Source: Bog-756 sp963741055
GTDB taxonomy: Bacteria > Actinomycetota > Acidimicrobiia > Acidimicrobiales > RAAP-2
Assembly (NCBI GenBank): GCA_963741055.1
Contig: CAVUGU010000009.1
Location: 1 to 64,000 of the forward strand
Length of the DNA stretch: 64,000 bases
Reading direction: 5' to 3'
Under the pieces are notes generated by a model. The model saw only the letters and a list, made by a program, of their open reading frames with translations. It ran no database searches and was not told the DNA's origin. The translations under genes and the position numbers were made by a program. Shown piece by piece: positions 1 through 9,077 of this stretch (position 1 is its first letter; every line of letters begins with the position of its first letter).

Positions 1-117
1 TCCGACGCTGCCGCCAACTCAGTGCCTATCAGTGGGACAGGTGGGGTGCCCCAACGATCCGGAGTTCGAAAGCACCGAGACGCTCACCGTTTGGAACGTT
101 TACTTAGGGACTTTCCT

Positions 118-146
118 GCGTCGGGCTGGCCGTGTCGGGCTGGCCG
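118..146. repeat. Duplicated target sequence left of IS481
   Basis: Two adjacent copies of a 14-bp unit ending in TCGGGCTGGCCG lie at 119-132 and 133-146, the second directly abutting the IS end. The unit matches the 3' end of the tRNA-Pro gene on the other side of the element. The outer copy (118-132) is identical over 15 bp to 1445-1459. One copy is expected from target-site duplication. The second suggests a repeated insertion or slippage. Confidence 0.7.
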
Positions 147-1444
147 TGTGTGATTTCAGGACACAGGCGACATCCCGCCTGAGGGATGTGTCAAGACATC
201 GGAGACAGCCGAGCGGGGAGGTCTCCGGTGGACAAGGCCCGATTCCTGATCGAGACGCATCTGAGGACCGGAAAACCGCTCGGCGAGCTGGCTGCCGCAC
301 ACGGGGTGCACCGGAGCTGGCTCTACAAGCTGCTCGCCCGCTACCGAGTGGAAGGTGAAGCGGGCCTCGAGGCGCGCAGTCGACGACCACACCGCTCACC
401 GACCCGGATTTCCTCGCCATGGGAGGAGCGCATCGTCACGATGCGCAAGGAACTGGTCGACCTCGGTGCCGACGCCGGGGCGGAGACCATCCGCTACCAC
501 TTGGCGAAGGTCCACGAGGAGGTGCCCTCGGTCTCGACCATCTGGAGGGTCCTCAAGGCGCGGGGATTCGTCACTGCCCAACCGCAGAAGCGACCGAAGA
601 GCTCGTGGCACCGGTTCGCCTACGAGTTCCCGAACGAGTGCTGGCAGGCCGACGTGACCCATGTCCAGGTGGCCGACGGAATGGTCTTCGAGGTCCTGAA
701 CGTGATCGACGACCACTCACGGATCTGTGTGGCGTCGAGGGCGTTCGCGACGGTGACCGCCCCCGACGTGGTGCGCAGCCTCCACAAGGCAGCCAGCAGC
801 TGGGGCTATCCGGAATCGCTTCTCACCGACAACGGGTTGGTCTTCACGTCCCAGGTCCGCCACGGGATCCTCGGGCACCTCGAGATGACCCTCGTGTCGC
901 TCGGCATCGCCTCGAAGCACTCGCGTCCCTACCACCCCCAGACCTGCGGGAAGGTCGAGCGCTTCCATCAGACGCTGAAGAAGTACCTCGCGAAACAGGA
1001 GCCCGCCGCGACGAAGAAGCAACTGCAAGTCCAACTCGACCGCTTCGTCGCGTACTACAACCAGGTCCGTCCGCACCGGGCCATCGGCCGGCGCACCCCG
1101 CTCGAGGCATTCGAAGCGCGCGAGCGGAGCTTCCCGCGCAACCCTCCGATCGACTGCGGTGGCTACAAGGTCCGAAGCGACAAGGTCGACCAGCACGGCT
1201 CGGTGACCCTCCGGCTCAACGGACGCCTCCACCACATCGGAGTGGGGAGGGCCTATTCCGGCTGGAGGGTGGTCATGCTCGTCGCCGGCCTCGACATCCA
1301 GATCATCGGCTTCGACGGGTCACCGCTCCGGCATCTGACCCTCGACCCGACTGTCGATTACCAACGACAGCCCTAAGCAGCGGGCAATTTCGCTGTCTAC
1401 GATGTCTTGAGACATCTGTCTCCGATGTCTCGCGACATCACACA
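147..1444 (+). mobile_element. IS481-family insertion sequence
   Basis: The element is bounded by 8-bp terminal inverted repeats (TGTGTGAT at the left, ATCACACA at the right). Subterminal sequence is also partly inverted: TCGGAGACAG lies just before the transposase start and its complement lies about 30 bases inside the right end. It is about 1.3 kb, normal for IS481, and carries one intact transposase. The flanks hold direct copies of a 15-bp target sequence (118-132 and 1445-1459), and a 14/15 copy immediately abuts the left end. The ends are inferred from the repeats. Confidence 0.8.
228..1376 (+). CDS. IS481-family DDE transposase
   Basis: This is a complete transposase of 382 aa counted from a GTG start; an upstream ATG at 186 in the same frame would add 14 residues that overlap the terminal repeat. 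The N-terminus is a helix-turn-helix region (GELAAAHGVHRSWLYKLLARYR). The rve integrase core follows with a visible catalytic triad: D142 (WQADVTHV), D201 (LTDNGL) and E244 (GKVERFHQTLKKYL). The C-terminus has the YYNQVRPHRAIGRRTPLEAF block typical of IS481. The frame is undamaged, unlike the IS110 genes at the far end, so the element could be active. It acts on its own terminal repeats. Confidence 0.92.
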   Translation: MDKARFLIETHLRTGKPLGELAAAHGVHRSWLYKLLARYRVEGEAGLEARSRRPHRSPTRISSPWEERIVTMRKELVDLGADAGAETIRYHLAKVHEEVPSVSTIWRVLKARGFVTAQPQKRPKSSWHRFAYEFPNECWQADVTHVQVADGMVFEVLNVIDDHSRICVASRAFATVTAPDVVRSLHKAASSWGYPESLLTDNGLVFTSQVRHGILGHLEMTLVSLGIASKHSRPYHPQTCGKVERFHQTLKKYLAKQEPAATKKQLQVQLDRFVAYYNQVRPHRAIGRRTPLEAFEARERSFPRNPPIDCGGYKVRSDKVDQHGSVTLRLNGRLHHIGVGRAYSGWRVVMLVAGLDIQIIGFDGSPLRHLTLDPTVDYQRQP

Positions 1445-1459
1445 GCGTCGGGCTGGCCG
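1445..1459. repeat. Target-site copy right of IS481
   Basis: This 15-bp right-hand copy of the flanking direct repeat overlaps the 3' acceptor strand and first T-arm bases of tRNA-Pro. The IS therefore sits about 3 bp beyond the tRNA discriminator base and leaves the tRNA gene complete. Confidence 0.7.
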
Positions 1460-1522
1460 GATTTGAACCGGCGACCTCTTGACCCCCAGTCAAGCGCGCT
1501 AACCAAGCTGCGCCACAGCCCG
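1448..1522 (-). tRNA. tRNA-Pro (anticodon GGG)
   Basis: Read on the minus strand, a 7-bp acceptor stem (CGGGCTG with CAGCCCG) closes a cloverleaf. The D arm contains AGCTTGGTTAGCGCGC, the anticodon stem is CTTGA/TCAAG and the loop CTGGGGG gives anticodon GGG. The T arm is GCCGG-TTCAAAT-CCGGC. The discriminator is A and no CCA is encoded. It decodes proline CCC/CCU codons. IS481 is inserted 3 bp past its 3' end. Confidence 0.95.
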
Positions 1523-1583
1523 TCCGAACGGAGGTTTCACCCTATCCCACCGGCTACCCGCCGACCCCTCGAGTGACGCGCAA

Positions 1584-1619
1584 CGGCCGACCGGGGCGAT
1601 CCGCCTGCCCGGTCGGCCG
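1584..1619 (-). terminator. GC-rich hairpin, possible terminator
   Basis: A perfect 12-bp inverted repeat (CGGCCGACCGGG / CCCGGTCGGCCG) with a 12-base loop lies 27 bases beyond the stop of the secreted hydrolase. Position and stem strength fit a terminator for that gene. There is no U-tract on the minus strand, so it may instead be a processing or stability hairpin. Confidence 0.5.
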
Positions 1620-1645
1620 CTTCCGCCGCGGTCCCAGTTCGTCCG

Positions 1646-2584
1646 CTAGCCGGCTTTGTAGTCCGCGGTGACCAACTTCCCGATGAACTCGTAACCGATC
1701 GTGTTGGCGTGGATGTTCTGCTCCGAGCAGTACCAGGTGATGGTGCAGATCTCCCATACCGCTCGGGGGATCTTGCCGTACGGTGCGAGCGGTGTCGTCT
1801 GGCTGAGCGGGGTGTCGTCACCTTGCTTGGCCTTCTTGTACTTGGCCTGGGTGACGTTGACGAAGCTGCTGTTGACCACCGAGGCGTACGCCGCCTTGAA
1901 GTCGGGATTGACCAGGTCGTCGAAGGCCGTGACCGACAGCTCGGCCAAGCTGATTGCGGAGGAGCCACCCGGGTTGACCCACTGGCCGAGGATCACGTCC
2001 GGATAGGTGATGCCGATGATCCGCGCGCTGGTGTCCCCGCTCGAGTCGAGCGCCGTCCTCAGGTCACCGACCAGCGTCTCGATGTTGGTCTCGGCGGCTC
2101 CCGCGTTGGCGATCACGCAGTCGGTGATCGCGGTCTGATCCCCGGCGCTGACGCACCCGGTGATGTCGTTTCCGCCGATCGAGACCGTCACCAGCTTGAC
2201 CAGTCCGGCATTGGCCGGCGTCTCGATGAAGCTGATCGCCGCCTGCTCCTGGGTCGTGGTCGGATAGGCGACCCCATTGGTCGCTGCGGGATCGCCGCAT
2301 CCGACCGAGGAGAGGATCGACGACGTCGTCGCGCCACCGCACCCGAAGTTCTCGAGGTTCATCTTGAGCTTGCCGGCGACGTACGCGGTGTACCCGGGCG
2401 TGCCCCCTCCTCCCGGTGCGTTCGGCTGGTAGCCGATCGAGTAGGAGTCACCGAGTGACAGGTAGTACGGCGTCGGACCCTTGGCCGCCTGGCTCACCCC
2501 CGGGGTGGCGACCAGCCCGACTCCGACAACGCTCGCGGCAGCGAGCAGGGACAGAAGAAAAGAGACGGCGCGGCGCCTTGGCAT
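1646..2584 (-). CDS. Secreted SGNH/GDSL-type hydrolase (lipase/esterase)
   Basis: The 312-residue product has a Sec signal peptide (RRR followed by a hydrophobic stretch, cleavage probably after VSQAA near residue 34). The SGNH blocks are visible: GDSYS with nucleophile S47, a GCGGATTSS glycine block at 82-90, GGND at 137-140, and a C-terminal NIHANTIGYEF block with H292. The Asp that usually sits three residues before the His is Q289 here. This is the layout of actinobacterial extracellular lipases and esterases with a Ser-His dyad. Cysteines are numerous, so disulfides are likely after export. The substrate is not evident. Confidence 0.85.
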   Translation of the reverse strand: MPRRRAVSFLLSLLAAASVVGVGLVATPGVSQAAKGPTPYYLSLGDSYSIGYQPNAPGGGGTPGYTAYVAGKLKMNLENFGCGGATTSSILSSVGCGDPAATNGVAYPTTTQEQAAISFIETPANAGLVKLVTVSIGGNDITGCVSAGDQTAITDCVIANAGAAETNIETLVGDLRTALDSSGDTSARIIGITYPDVILGQWVNPGGSSAISLAELSVTAFDDLVNPDFKAAYASVVNSSFVNVTQAKYKKAKQGDDTPLSQTTPLAPYGKIPRAVWEICTITWYCSEQNIHANTIGYEFIGKLVTADYKAG

Positions 2585-2672
2585 GCGGTTCCCCCCAACG
2601 AGTTCACTTCGATGTCACGAAGAAGCTACTTGTAGCACACCAAGTCGTGCGTCACCCTGCCCGGATCCCTGG

Positions 2673-2870
2673 TCAGATGTGGTGGACCACCCAGGTCACG
2701 CCCTGGAAGGCCCGGTAGCCGAGGTAGATGACCGTCGCCACCACGATCAGCTTGAAGTACCAGGGCGAAGCACGATGTTCGACCGGAGTGGTGCCACAGA
2801 CCGGGCAGGTGCCTTCGGGTGTGAGCTCCTCGCGCTCCACCTTCTCGTCGCACTGCTCACACCACGGCAC
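2673..2870 (-). CDS. Small zinc-ribbon membrane protein
   Basis: The 65-residue protein has two CxxC knuckles (CEQC near residue 4, CPVC near 22) forming a predicted zinc ribbon, followed by one hydrophobic helix (about 39-58). It starts 21 bases beyond the der stop on the same strand and is probably the last gene of that unit. Similar short zinc-ribbon-plus-TM proteins are common in actinobacteria without a known role. Confidence 0.65.
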   Translation of the reverse strand: MPWCEQCDEKVEREELTPEGTCPVCGTTPVEHRASPWYFKLIVVATVIYLGYRAFQGVTWVVHHI

Positions 2871-2891
2871 GCCCCACCACGCCCTCTGCCA

Positions 2892-4246
2892 TCACCTGCG
2901 ACGCGCCTTGCCCACCGGCGCGCCCTTCGCGCGGACCCGGATCTTGATCGGAGTCGGGCCGAGTTCGAACCGCTCGCGAAGACTGCGCTCGACGTACCGG
3001 AGATAGGTCTGCTGCAGGCGACCGTTGGTGAACAGGGTGAAGGTGGGAGGATCGGTCGCACCCTGTACCCCGTACTGAATGCGCGCCCCGACCGCCGGGT
3101 GCGCGACCTGCAAGGAGGTCAGTGCCCGGTTGAGCTCACCGGTCGGGATCCGCACGTGATAGGCCTCTTCCGCCTCGGCGATCGCCGGCAGGATCCGGTG
3201 GACGCCGAGTCCGGATCGGGCGCTCACCTTGAGCACCGGCGCCATCCCGAGGAAGGCCAGGCGGTCGCCCACGTCGGCGAGCACCTCGCTCCGTTGTTCG
3301 GTCTCGAGGAGCTCCCATTTGTTGAGCACCACGACCGTCGGGCTTCCGGCGGCGGCGATCCGCTCGGCGAGCCGCTGATCCTGGTGGGTGACTCCGGCGG
3401 TGGCGTCGATCACCAGCAGTGCGATGTCGGCCCGGTCCAGCGCCTCCAGCGCTCGGAGCACCGAGAAGTACTCGGTTCCTCGCTCGGTCTTCGACTTGCG
3501 GCGCAGACCGGCGGTGTCGACGAAGCAGACCGCGCCGTCGGGCGTCTCGACCACGGTGTCGACGCTGTCCCTCGTAGTGCCCGGCTCGTCGTGGGTGACC
3601 GAGCGGTCGTCGCCGACCAGGCGGTTGAACAAGGTGGACTTGCCCACGTTCGGCCGGCCGACCAACGCCACCCGGGGCACCAGCGCCGCCACCCGCGCTC
3701 TCGCCCGGAGCGACCTCGCTCCCCATCCCGACCACGGCGCCATCGGCGCTCCGGCAGCAACGCAACCACCTCGTCGAGCAGATCACCGGTCCCACGTCCG
3801 TGCAACGCACTCACCGGCCACGGATCGCCGAACCCGAGGGAGACCGCCTCCCAGCTCTCGTGCTCGCGCTGGGTCGAATCGACCTTGTTGGCCACCACCC
3901 GTACCGGTCGCCCGGAGCGCTGGACCATCTTCGCCACCGCGAGGTCCTCTTCGACGACGCCCACGGTGGCGTCGACCACCAGGAGCACCACGTCCGCCTG
4001 GCGGATCGCACGTTCCGCCTGGGTCGTGACCTGTGCCCCGAGCGCGTCCTCGGTGGCCAGCCATCCGCCGGTGTCGACGACGGTGAACTCACGCCCGGAC
4101 CACTCGGCGTCGAGCTCCTTTCGGTCGCGGGTCACTCCCGGGCGCTCCTCGACCACCGCCGCGCGACGACCGACGATGCGGTTGACCAGGGTCGACTTGC
4201 CCACGTTCGGCCGGCCTGCCACGACGACGGAGGGCCGGGCGCTCAC
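2892..4246 (-). CDS. der: Ribosome-biogenesis GTPase Der (frameshifted)
   Basis: Der carries two tandem GTPase domains and a KH-like C-terminus and is needed for 50S assembly. Domain 1 begins at GTG 4246 and shows GRPNVGKSTLVN, DTGGW and NKVD. Domain 2, in a different frame from about 3740, shows GRPNVGKSTLFN, DTAGL and NKWE, then the basic tail (IKIRVRAKGAPVGKARRR). The frame changes within the linker between the domains (about 3680-3750) where no family-conserved residue is lost. The gene is essential in most bacteria, so an indel in the sequence is likelier than a pseudogene. The upstream DUF512 frame runs into this one without a stop. Confidence 0.85.
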
Positions 4247-5682
4247 CGGGTCGACCCCATGGCGACCGGCACCCCGAGCCGTTTCCGATTCCGGCGCTCC
4301 GACGGCATCGGGCTCGAGCACCCGACGCAACGAGAGCCCGTCGGTCGGGACCACCTCGACCGCACGCGGCAGGTCGTCGACGGTCCAGTCGTCGAGGAAA
4401 CGTCCTTCGGAGAGGCACGCGTCGGGCAGCAGGTACCGCTCGCCTTCCGGCTCGGCGCGCAATACCTCGGCCAGATCGGTACCGGTCAGCAGACCCGCAA
4501 CCCCGATGTTGCCGCCGAAGAAGCGATTGGCGACCGGCAGCACCCGGATGTCGCTCCGGGCGAGCGAGTCGACCAGGGGTTGGAGTACCGCGGCCCCGTA
4601 GGTGCCGGTCAAGACGGTGATCCGGGATCCCGCTGCCGGCTCCCTTGCCGGCCGTGGCACGTGTCGAGCGGTATCCGGCTGGCCGGTGCGCCGTCCACCG
4701 CGGCGAAGAAGCCCGGCCGCACGCCGAAGGCGGCCGCCGCATCTCCTCCGAACGCGGCGGCGAACGCCTGCGCCATGCCCACGCCGTTCTCGTGCTGCGG
4801 AAAGCCTTCGTAGCTGCCGGCTTCGGGAAAGGACCGCCCGGCCATCAGGTAGTACTCGTCGGCGGCGAAGACCATCCGCCGCCCGAGTGCGGTGAGGAAG
4901 GTCTCCTGCCACGAGGCGACCGAGTCGCAGACCGCCGCGGCCTCGGCGCGGGTGTGCACGCGCAGCCCGGGCGCCCTCGAAGCACGGCTCAACCCGAGCG
5001 GCACGCACGCCACGCTCGCCAGCTCGGGGAAACGGTCGAGCACCCCGGCCAGCGTGTCGTCGAGCACCGCGCCGTCGTTGCTGCCCGGGCAGACCACCAC
5101 CTGACCGTGTACCTCGATGCCGCCGTCGAGGAGCGCCCGGAGCCACCGGAGGCTGGTCGCCCCGCGCCGGTTGCGGAGCAGACGAGCCCGGATGTCGGGA
5201 TCGGTCGCGTGGATCGAGACGAAGAGGGGCGAGAGACGCTCGGTCAGCACTCGCTCGAGGTCCATCTCGGTGAAACGGGTGAGGGTCGTGAAGTTGCCGT
5301 ACAGAAACGAGAGCCGGTAGTCGTCGTCCTTCAGCGAGAGGCTCCGCCGCATCCCCTTCGGGAGCTGGTAGATGAAGCAGAACTCGCAGTGGTTGTCGCA
5401 GGTGCGCACCCGGTCGAAGAGGGCGGAGGAGACCTCTGCCCCGAGGGGCTCTCCGGACTCCTTCGCGACGAGCACGTCCAAGAGGTCGGCACGGCCCGGG
5501 CGCCGAACCACGAGCTCGAGATCGGCCTCGTCGACCAGGAGCGAGTACTCGATCACGTCGCGGGGCCGGCGCCCCGCGATCTCGACCAGCGCGTCTCCCG
5601 CGCGGAGCCCCGCCCGCGCCGCCGGGGAGTCCGCCGCGACCGCGACGACCGTGGGCGCCGTCGTTCCTCGTGGCGCCGACAT
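4243..5682 (-). CDS. DUF512 / radical-SAM-like protein with PDZ domain (frameshifted)
   Basis: The N-terminus is a PDZ-like domain (VAADSPAARAGLRAGDALVEI). Next comes a cysteine cluster C-x3-C-x2-C (CDNHCEFCFI) followed by LPKGMRRSLSLKDDDYRLSF, the DUF512 signature. After a frame change near 4650 the DUF512 C-terminus continues (LTGTYGAA, NRFFGGNIGVAGLLTG, LPDACLSEGRFLDD). The family binds a 4Fe-4S cluster; its reaction is unknown. In the starting frame a TGA at 4245-4243 overlaps the der GTG, matching the coupling seen elsewhere in this window. In the frame actually read through the C-terminal part there is no stop before der, so either a second compensating indel or a true DUF512-Der fusion exists. 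Confidence 0.75.
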
Positions 5683-5763
5683 GCGCCCAAGGCTACCTGG
5701 TCACCTGCACCGTCTCGCCGTCGGCGAAGCCTGCGCGCGGAGGCGCGCAGGTAGCCTGACGAG

Positions 5764-6831
5764 GTGCGTGTCGACCGTGTGCTGCTCGCCGAACCGAGAG
5801 GGTTCTGCGCGGGAGTCGAGAAGGCGATCAAGGCGCTCGCCTGGATGGTCCGTGTGTTCGAACCACCCGTCTACTGCTACCACGAGATCGTCCACAACCG
5901 GCACGTGGTCGACCGGTTCCGCGAGCAGGGCGTGGTCTTCGTGGACCGGGTGGAAGAAGTGCCCGACGGCGCACCCCTGATGCTGTCGGCCCATGGTTCG
6001 GCGCCCGAGGTGGCGGTGGAGGCCCGCGAGCGCGACCGGGTGGTGGTCGACGCCGTGTGCCCGCTCGTCACCAAGGTCCACCACGAGCTGAAGGTGCGTG
6101 CGGAGAAGGGGTACACGGTCCTCTACGTCGGACACGTCGGGCACGAGGAGGCCGTCGGGACCATGGCGGTCGCACCCGAGTCGGTGCGTCTGCTCGAACA
6201 GGTGGAGGACGTCGACGCACTGCCGGAGCTCGGGCAGGAAGCCGAGCAGGCTCCGGTGGCCTTGCTCGCCCAGACCACCCTCAGCCACGACGAGTGGGCC
6301 GGCATCGTGGAGCGTGCCCGCGAGCGGTTCCCGGCTCTCTGGATGCCCAACCGCAGTGACCTCTGCTTCGCGACCACCAACCGCCAGGCGGCGCTCAAGT
6401 CGATCGCCGGCGCGTCGGATGCCGTCGTCGTGATCGGATCGGAGAACTCCTCGAACACCATCGCCCTGGTGAAGGTCGCACGCGCGATGGGGTGCCCGCG
6501 GGTGGTGCGGGTCAACGACGCATCGGAGCTCCCCGACGATCTCGAGGGGACGGTCGGGGTGACCGCGGGGGCCTCGGCTCCCGAGGCACTGGTCCGCGCG
6601 GTGGTGGAGCGGCTCGCTCCTTCCCGCGGGACCGAAGGGGTTCGAGTCACGCTCGAGGAGGAGTACTTCCCTCCGCCACCCGAGCTGCGCGAGCTGCTCC
6701 GGGGACTCGACACCGCGGTCGCGCTGCTCAACCTGGCGCCGGCGACATCCGCCTCGCCGGCGCGGGCCGGAGCGCTCGCGGACGACCGCTCGACCTCGGC
6801 CGCCGACGTGCTCGACGCACTGGCCGGCTGA
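5764..6831 (+). CDS. ispH: 4-hydroxy-3-methylbut-2-enyl diphosphate reductase
   Basis: IspH (LytB) makes IPP and DMAPP in the last step of the MEP isoprenoid pathway. The three cluster-binding cysteines are at C15 (RGFCAGV), C99 (DAVCPLVTKVH) and C201 (SDLCFATTNRQ). The catalytic region HGSAPEV and ENSSN, TAGASAPE motifs are present. The start is GTG, and 355 residues is slightly longer than usual, with an alanine-rich tail from about 330. The frame is intact and points away from the DUF512 gene. Confidence 0.96.
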   Translation: MRVDRVLLAEPRGFCAGVEKAIKALAWMVRVFEPPVYCYHEIVHNRHVVDRFREQGVVFVDRVEEVPDGAPLMLSAHGSAPEVAVEARERDRVVVDAVCPLVTKVHHELKVRAEKGYTVLYVGHVGHEEAVGTMAVAPESVRLLEQVEDVDALPELGQEAEQAPVALLAQTTLSHDEWAGIVERARERFPALWMPNRSDLCFATTNRQAALKSIAGASDAVVVIGSENSSNTIALVKVARAMGCPRVVRVNDASELPDDLEGTVGVTAGASAPEALVRAVVERLAPSRGTEGVRVTLEEEYFPPPPELRELLRGLDTAVALLNLAPATSASPARAGALADDRSTSAADVLDALAG

Positions 6832-6878
6832 GCGGTCCTGGCGAAGACGTCCGTGCGCGATCGAAGCGACGTGTCCTG

Positions 6879-7733
6879 ATGGCACCCACCCAGAAGCATC
6901 GGTGGTTCACCCGTCCCGACACGAGTCGACACCGGCGCGACGCCGCCCTGGTCCAATTCGTGCTCGAGTCGGCCCGGGCGGATTTCTTCGAGCGGTACCC
7001 GACGCCGAGCGTCGGCCCGGTGGTCGCGCTGATCGCCGCCTACGAGGAGGAGCGGAACCTCGGTGCCGTCCTCGAAGCGGTGCCCGAGAAGGTCGGCGAG
7101 CAACAGGTCACACCGCTGGTCATCGTCGACGGCGGCTCCGACCGTACTGCCGAGGTCTCCTTCGCGGCGCAGGCCTTGACCTGTGTGCTCCCGGTCAACC
7201 TCGGGCAGGGCGCGGCGCTTCGGGTCGGCTATGGCCTGGCCTCCGAGCTCGGCGCTCGTTACGTGGTCACCCTCGACGCCGACGGCCAGAACGACCCGGC
7301 CGAGCTCGGCGTCGTGCTCGAGCCGCTTCTCGACGGGGCGGCCGACTTCGTCATCGCCTCACGGCGACTCGGCCAGGACCAGACCACCGACCGATTCCGG
7401 CGCGCGGGCGTACGGCTCTACGCGGCGCTCCTCAACACCATCGTCGGCCAGCGGCTCACCGACTCCTCGAACGGCTATCGATCGTTTCGAATCGAGCTCC
7501 TCGACGACATCGTCCCCCACTTGCGACAGGATCAGTACCAGACGGCCGAAGTGGTCATCGTCGCCGCGACTCGCGGTTGGCGGATCACCGAGGCACCGAC
7601 GGTCTGGCATCCGCGCGCCTCGGGCGCCTCGAAGAAGGGCGGGAACCTCGTCTTCGGCCTCCACTACGCAGAGGTCATCCTCACCACGTGGCGCCGGATG
7701 GCGCGCGAAGCCCGGACGCGGCGCGGCGGCTGA
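6879..7733 (+). CDS. Family-2 glycosyltransferase (DPM1/polyprenyl-phosphate type)
   Basis: This is a 284-residue GT-A protein. The N-terminal strand VVALIAAYEEERNLG, VDGGSDRTAE and the metal-binding TLDADGQNDP (DXD-like) define GT2. A later DSSNGYRSFR and DQYQTAEVVI region resembles DPM1/UgtP-type enzymes that transfer a sugar to polyprenyl phosphate. No transmembrane helices are seen. The ATG lies 47 bases past ispH, so co-transcription with isoprenoid synthesis is plausible and fits a polyprenyl acceptor. The sugar is unknown. Confidence 0.85.
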   Translation: MAPTQKHRWFTRPDTSRHRRDAALVQFVLESARADFFERYPTPSVGPVVALIAAYEEERNLGAVLEAVPEKVGEQQVTPLVIVDGGSDRTAEVSFAAQALTCVLPVNLGQGAALRVGYGLASELGARYVVTLDADGQNDPAELGVVLEPLLDGAADFVIASRRLGQDQTTDRFRRAGVRLYAALLNTIVGQRLTDSSNGYRSFRIELLDDIVPHLRQDQYQTAEVVIVAATRGWRITEAPTVWHPRASGASKKGGNLVFGLHYAEVILTTWRRMAREARTRRGG

Positions 7734-7742
7734 GAGGGTCGC

Positions 7743-8461
7743 TCAGTAGCGACCGGCCGAGGCGACCGCGCGGTCGTAGAGCTCCTGGATGGCGGATCGG
7801 AGCTGTTCGGTGGTCGCATGGACCGCGCTGCGGGACACCCGACCGCTCGCCGAGCTCGCGGGCGCCACGATCGGCTCGCCCACCACCAGGTCGATGTGGT
7901 GCGGTCGTGGGAGCAAGGTTCCCTTGGGCATGACCGAGGCCGACCCGCCGATCCCGAGCGGCACGATCGGGGCCCCGGTCCGCGCCGAGAGGAACGCGAC
8001 CCCTTCGTGCAAGTCCTCGACGACCGGACCCGAGCGGCGGGTCCCCTCGGGGAACAACACCAGCACCTCGCCCGCTTCGAGGACCGACTGTGCGAGTCGG
8101 AGCGACTCCCGATCGGCCGCTTCGCGATGGACCGGGAAGCCGCCGAGCTTCGGGATGAGCTTGGCCAGGAATGCGGTTCTCCCAGAGGGTGTCCTTCGTC
8201 ATGTAGTGGAGCGGGCGGCCCATCACCGCCTCGGACGCCACCCAGAAGTCGATGAACGACCGGTGGACCGGTGCGAGGATCAACGGGCCTTCGGTCGGCA
8301 CCAGCTCCGCCCCTTCGACCGTCGTGCGGAACAAGGCCCGGTTGAGCTGCGTGCACGACGCCGCGGACGAGCGGGTAGTAGCGGGTGAGGGTGGTGGTGC
8401 CCGGTGCACCCGCGGCCGGCGGGGTCGCCTCGGTGTGGCCGATGCCGTCACTCAGAGCCAC
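7743..8461 (-). CDS. plsC: 1-acyl-sn-glycerol-3-phosphate acyltransferase (two frameshifts)
   Basis: LPLAT-family acyltransferase making phosphatidic acid. The catalytic HX4D motif (HRSFID) and the FPEGTRRSG substrate motif are present but lie in different frames. The first frame carries MALSDGIGHTE to about 8360, the second QLNRALFRTT to WENR (about 8180), and the third FLAKLIPKLGGFP to the end. The total is 719 nt (3n+2), as two single-base insertions would give. The ATG overlaps the cmk stop by 10 nt. It is the last gene of the aro/scp operon. The PlsC role is by family; other LPLAT acceptors are possible. Confidence 0.82.
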
Positions 8462-9077
8462 GAGATCACCTCCTCCACGATCTCGTCGACCGACCGACCG
8501 GTCGTGTCGAGCACCCGGGCCCCCTCGGCGATCTCGAGCGGCGAGGTGGTCCGGGTCCGGTCGATCCTGTCACGTCGGGCCATGGCTTCGGATCCTTCCT
8601 CGGCGCGTCGCCGGGCCCGCTCGTCCTCCGAAGCGGTGAGGAAGACCTTGAGATCGGCCCGCGGCAACACGACCGACCCGATGTCGCGCCCTTCGACCAC
8701 CGCCCCGTCGCGCCCTTCGGTCCACCGGCGTTGCTGTTCGACCAGCACGGCGCGCACCTCGGGGTTGGCCGCGACCTCGGAGACCGTGGCGTTCACGTCC
8801 GCCCCCCGGATCGCCTCGGTCACGTCGGTCCCGTCCGCAGTGACCCGATCCGCGACGCCGATGTCGAGCTTTCGAGCCAGCTCCGACGACGGCGGCGCGG
8901 TCGCCGGGGTCGATCCCTCGGTCGAGGGCGGCCCAGGTCACCGCACGGTACATGGCACCGGTGTCGAGACGGTCGAGACCGAGCCGCTCGGAGAGGGCCC
9001 GGGACACCGTCGACTTGCCCGATCCGGCCGGCCCGTCGATCGCGATGACCGGCCGTCGTTGCGCATGCGTCGGTCAC
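8452..9077 (-). CDS. cmk: Cytidylate kinase (frameshifted)
   Basis: CMP/dCMP kinase. The P-loop IDGPAGSGKSTVSRAL, LDTGAMYRAVT, VVEGRDIGSVVLP and ARRRAEEG segments are all present but spread over three frames, with breaks near 9045 and 8880. The GTG at 9077 overlaps the aroA TGA (GTGA), so translation is coupled. The length is 626 nt (3n+2), consistent with two inserted bases. Because the enzyme is usually essential and all motifs survive, sequence error is more likely than decay. Confidence 0.85.

Noticed and set aside
1..117. Possible gene fragment left of IS481
   Set aside because: The open frame from 32 runs across the IS boundary and has no recognisable domain.
3680..3750. Programmed ribosomal frameshifting in der and other split genes
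   Set aside because: No shared slippery heptamer or downstream pseudoknot is visible, and the breaks affect unrelated genes with the same +1 arithmetic.
2481..4601. A 706-codon plus-strand frame opposite the hydrolase, der and DUF512
   Set aside because: Same antisense shadow effect; no domain, and the opposite strand is clearly coding.
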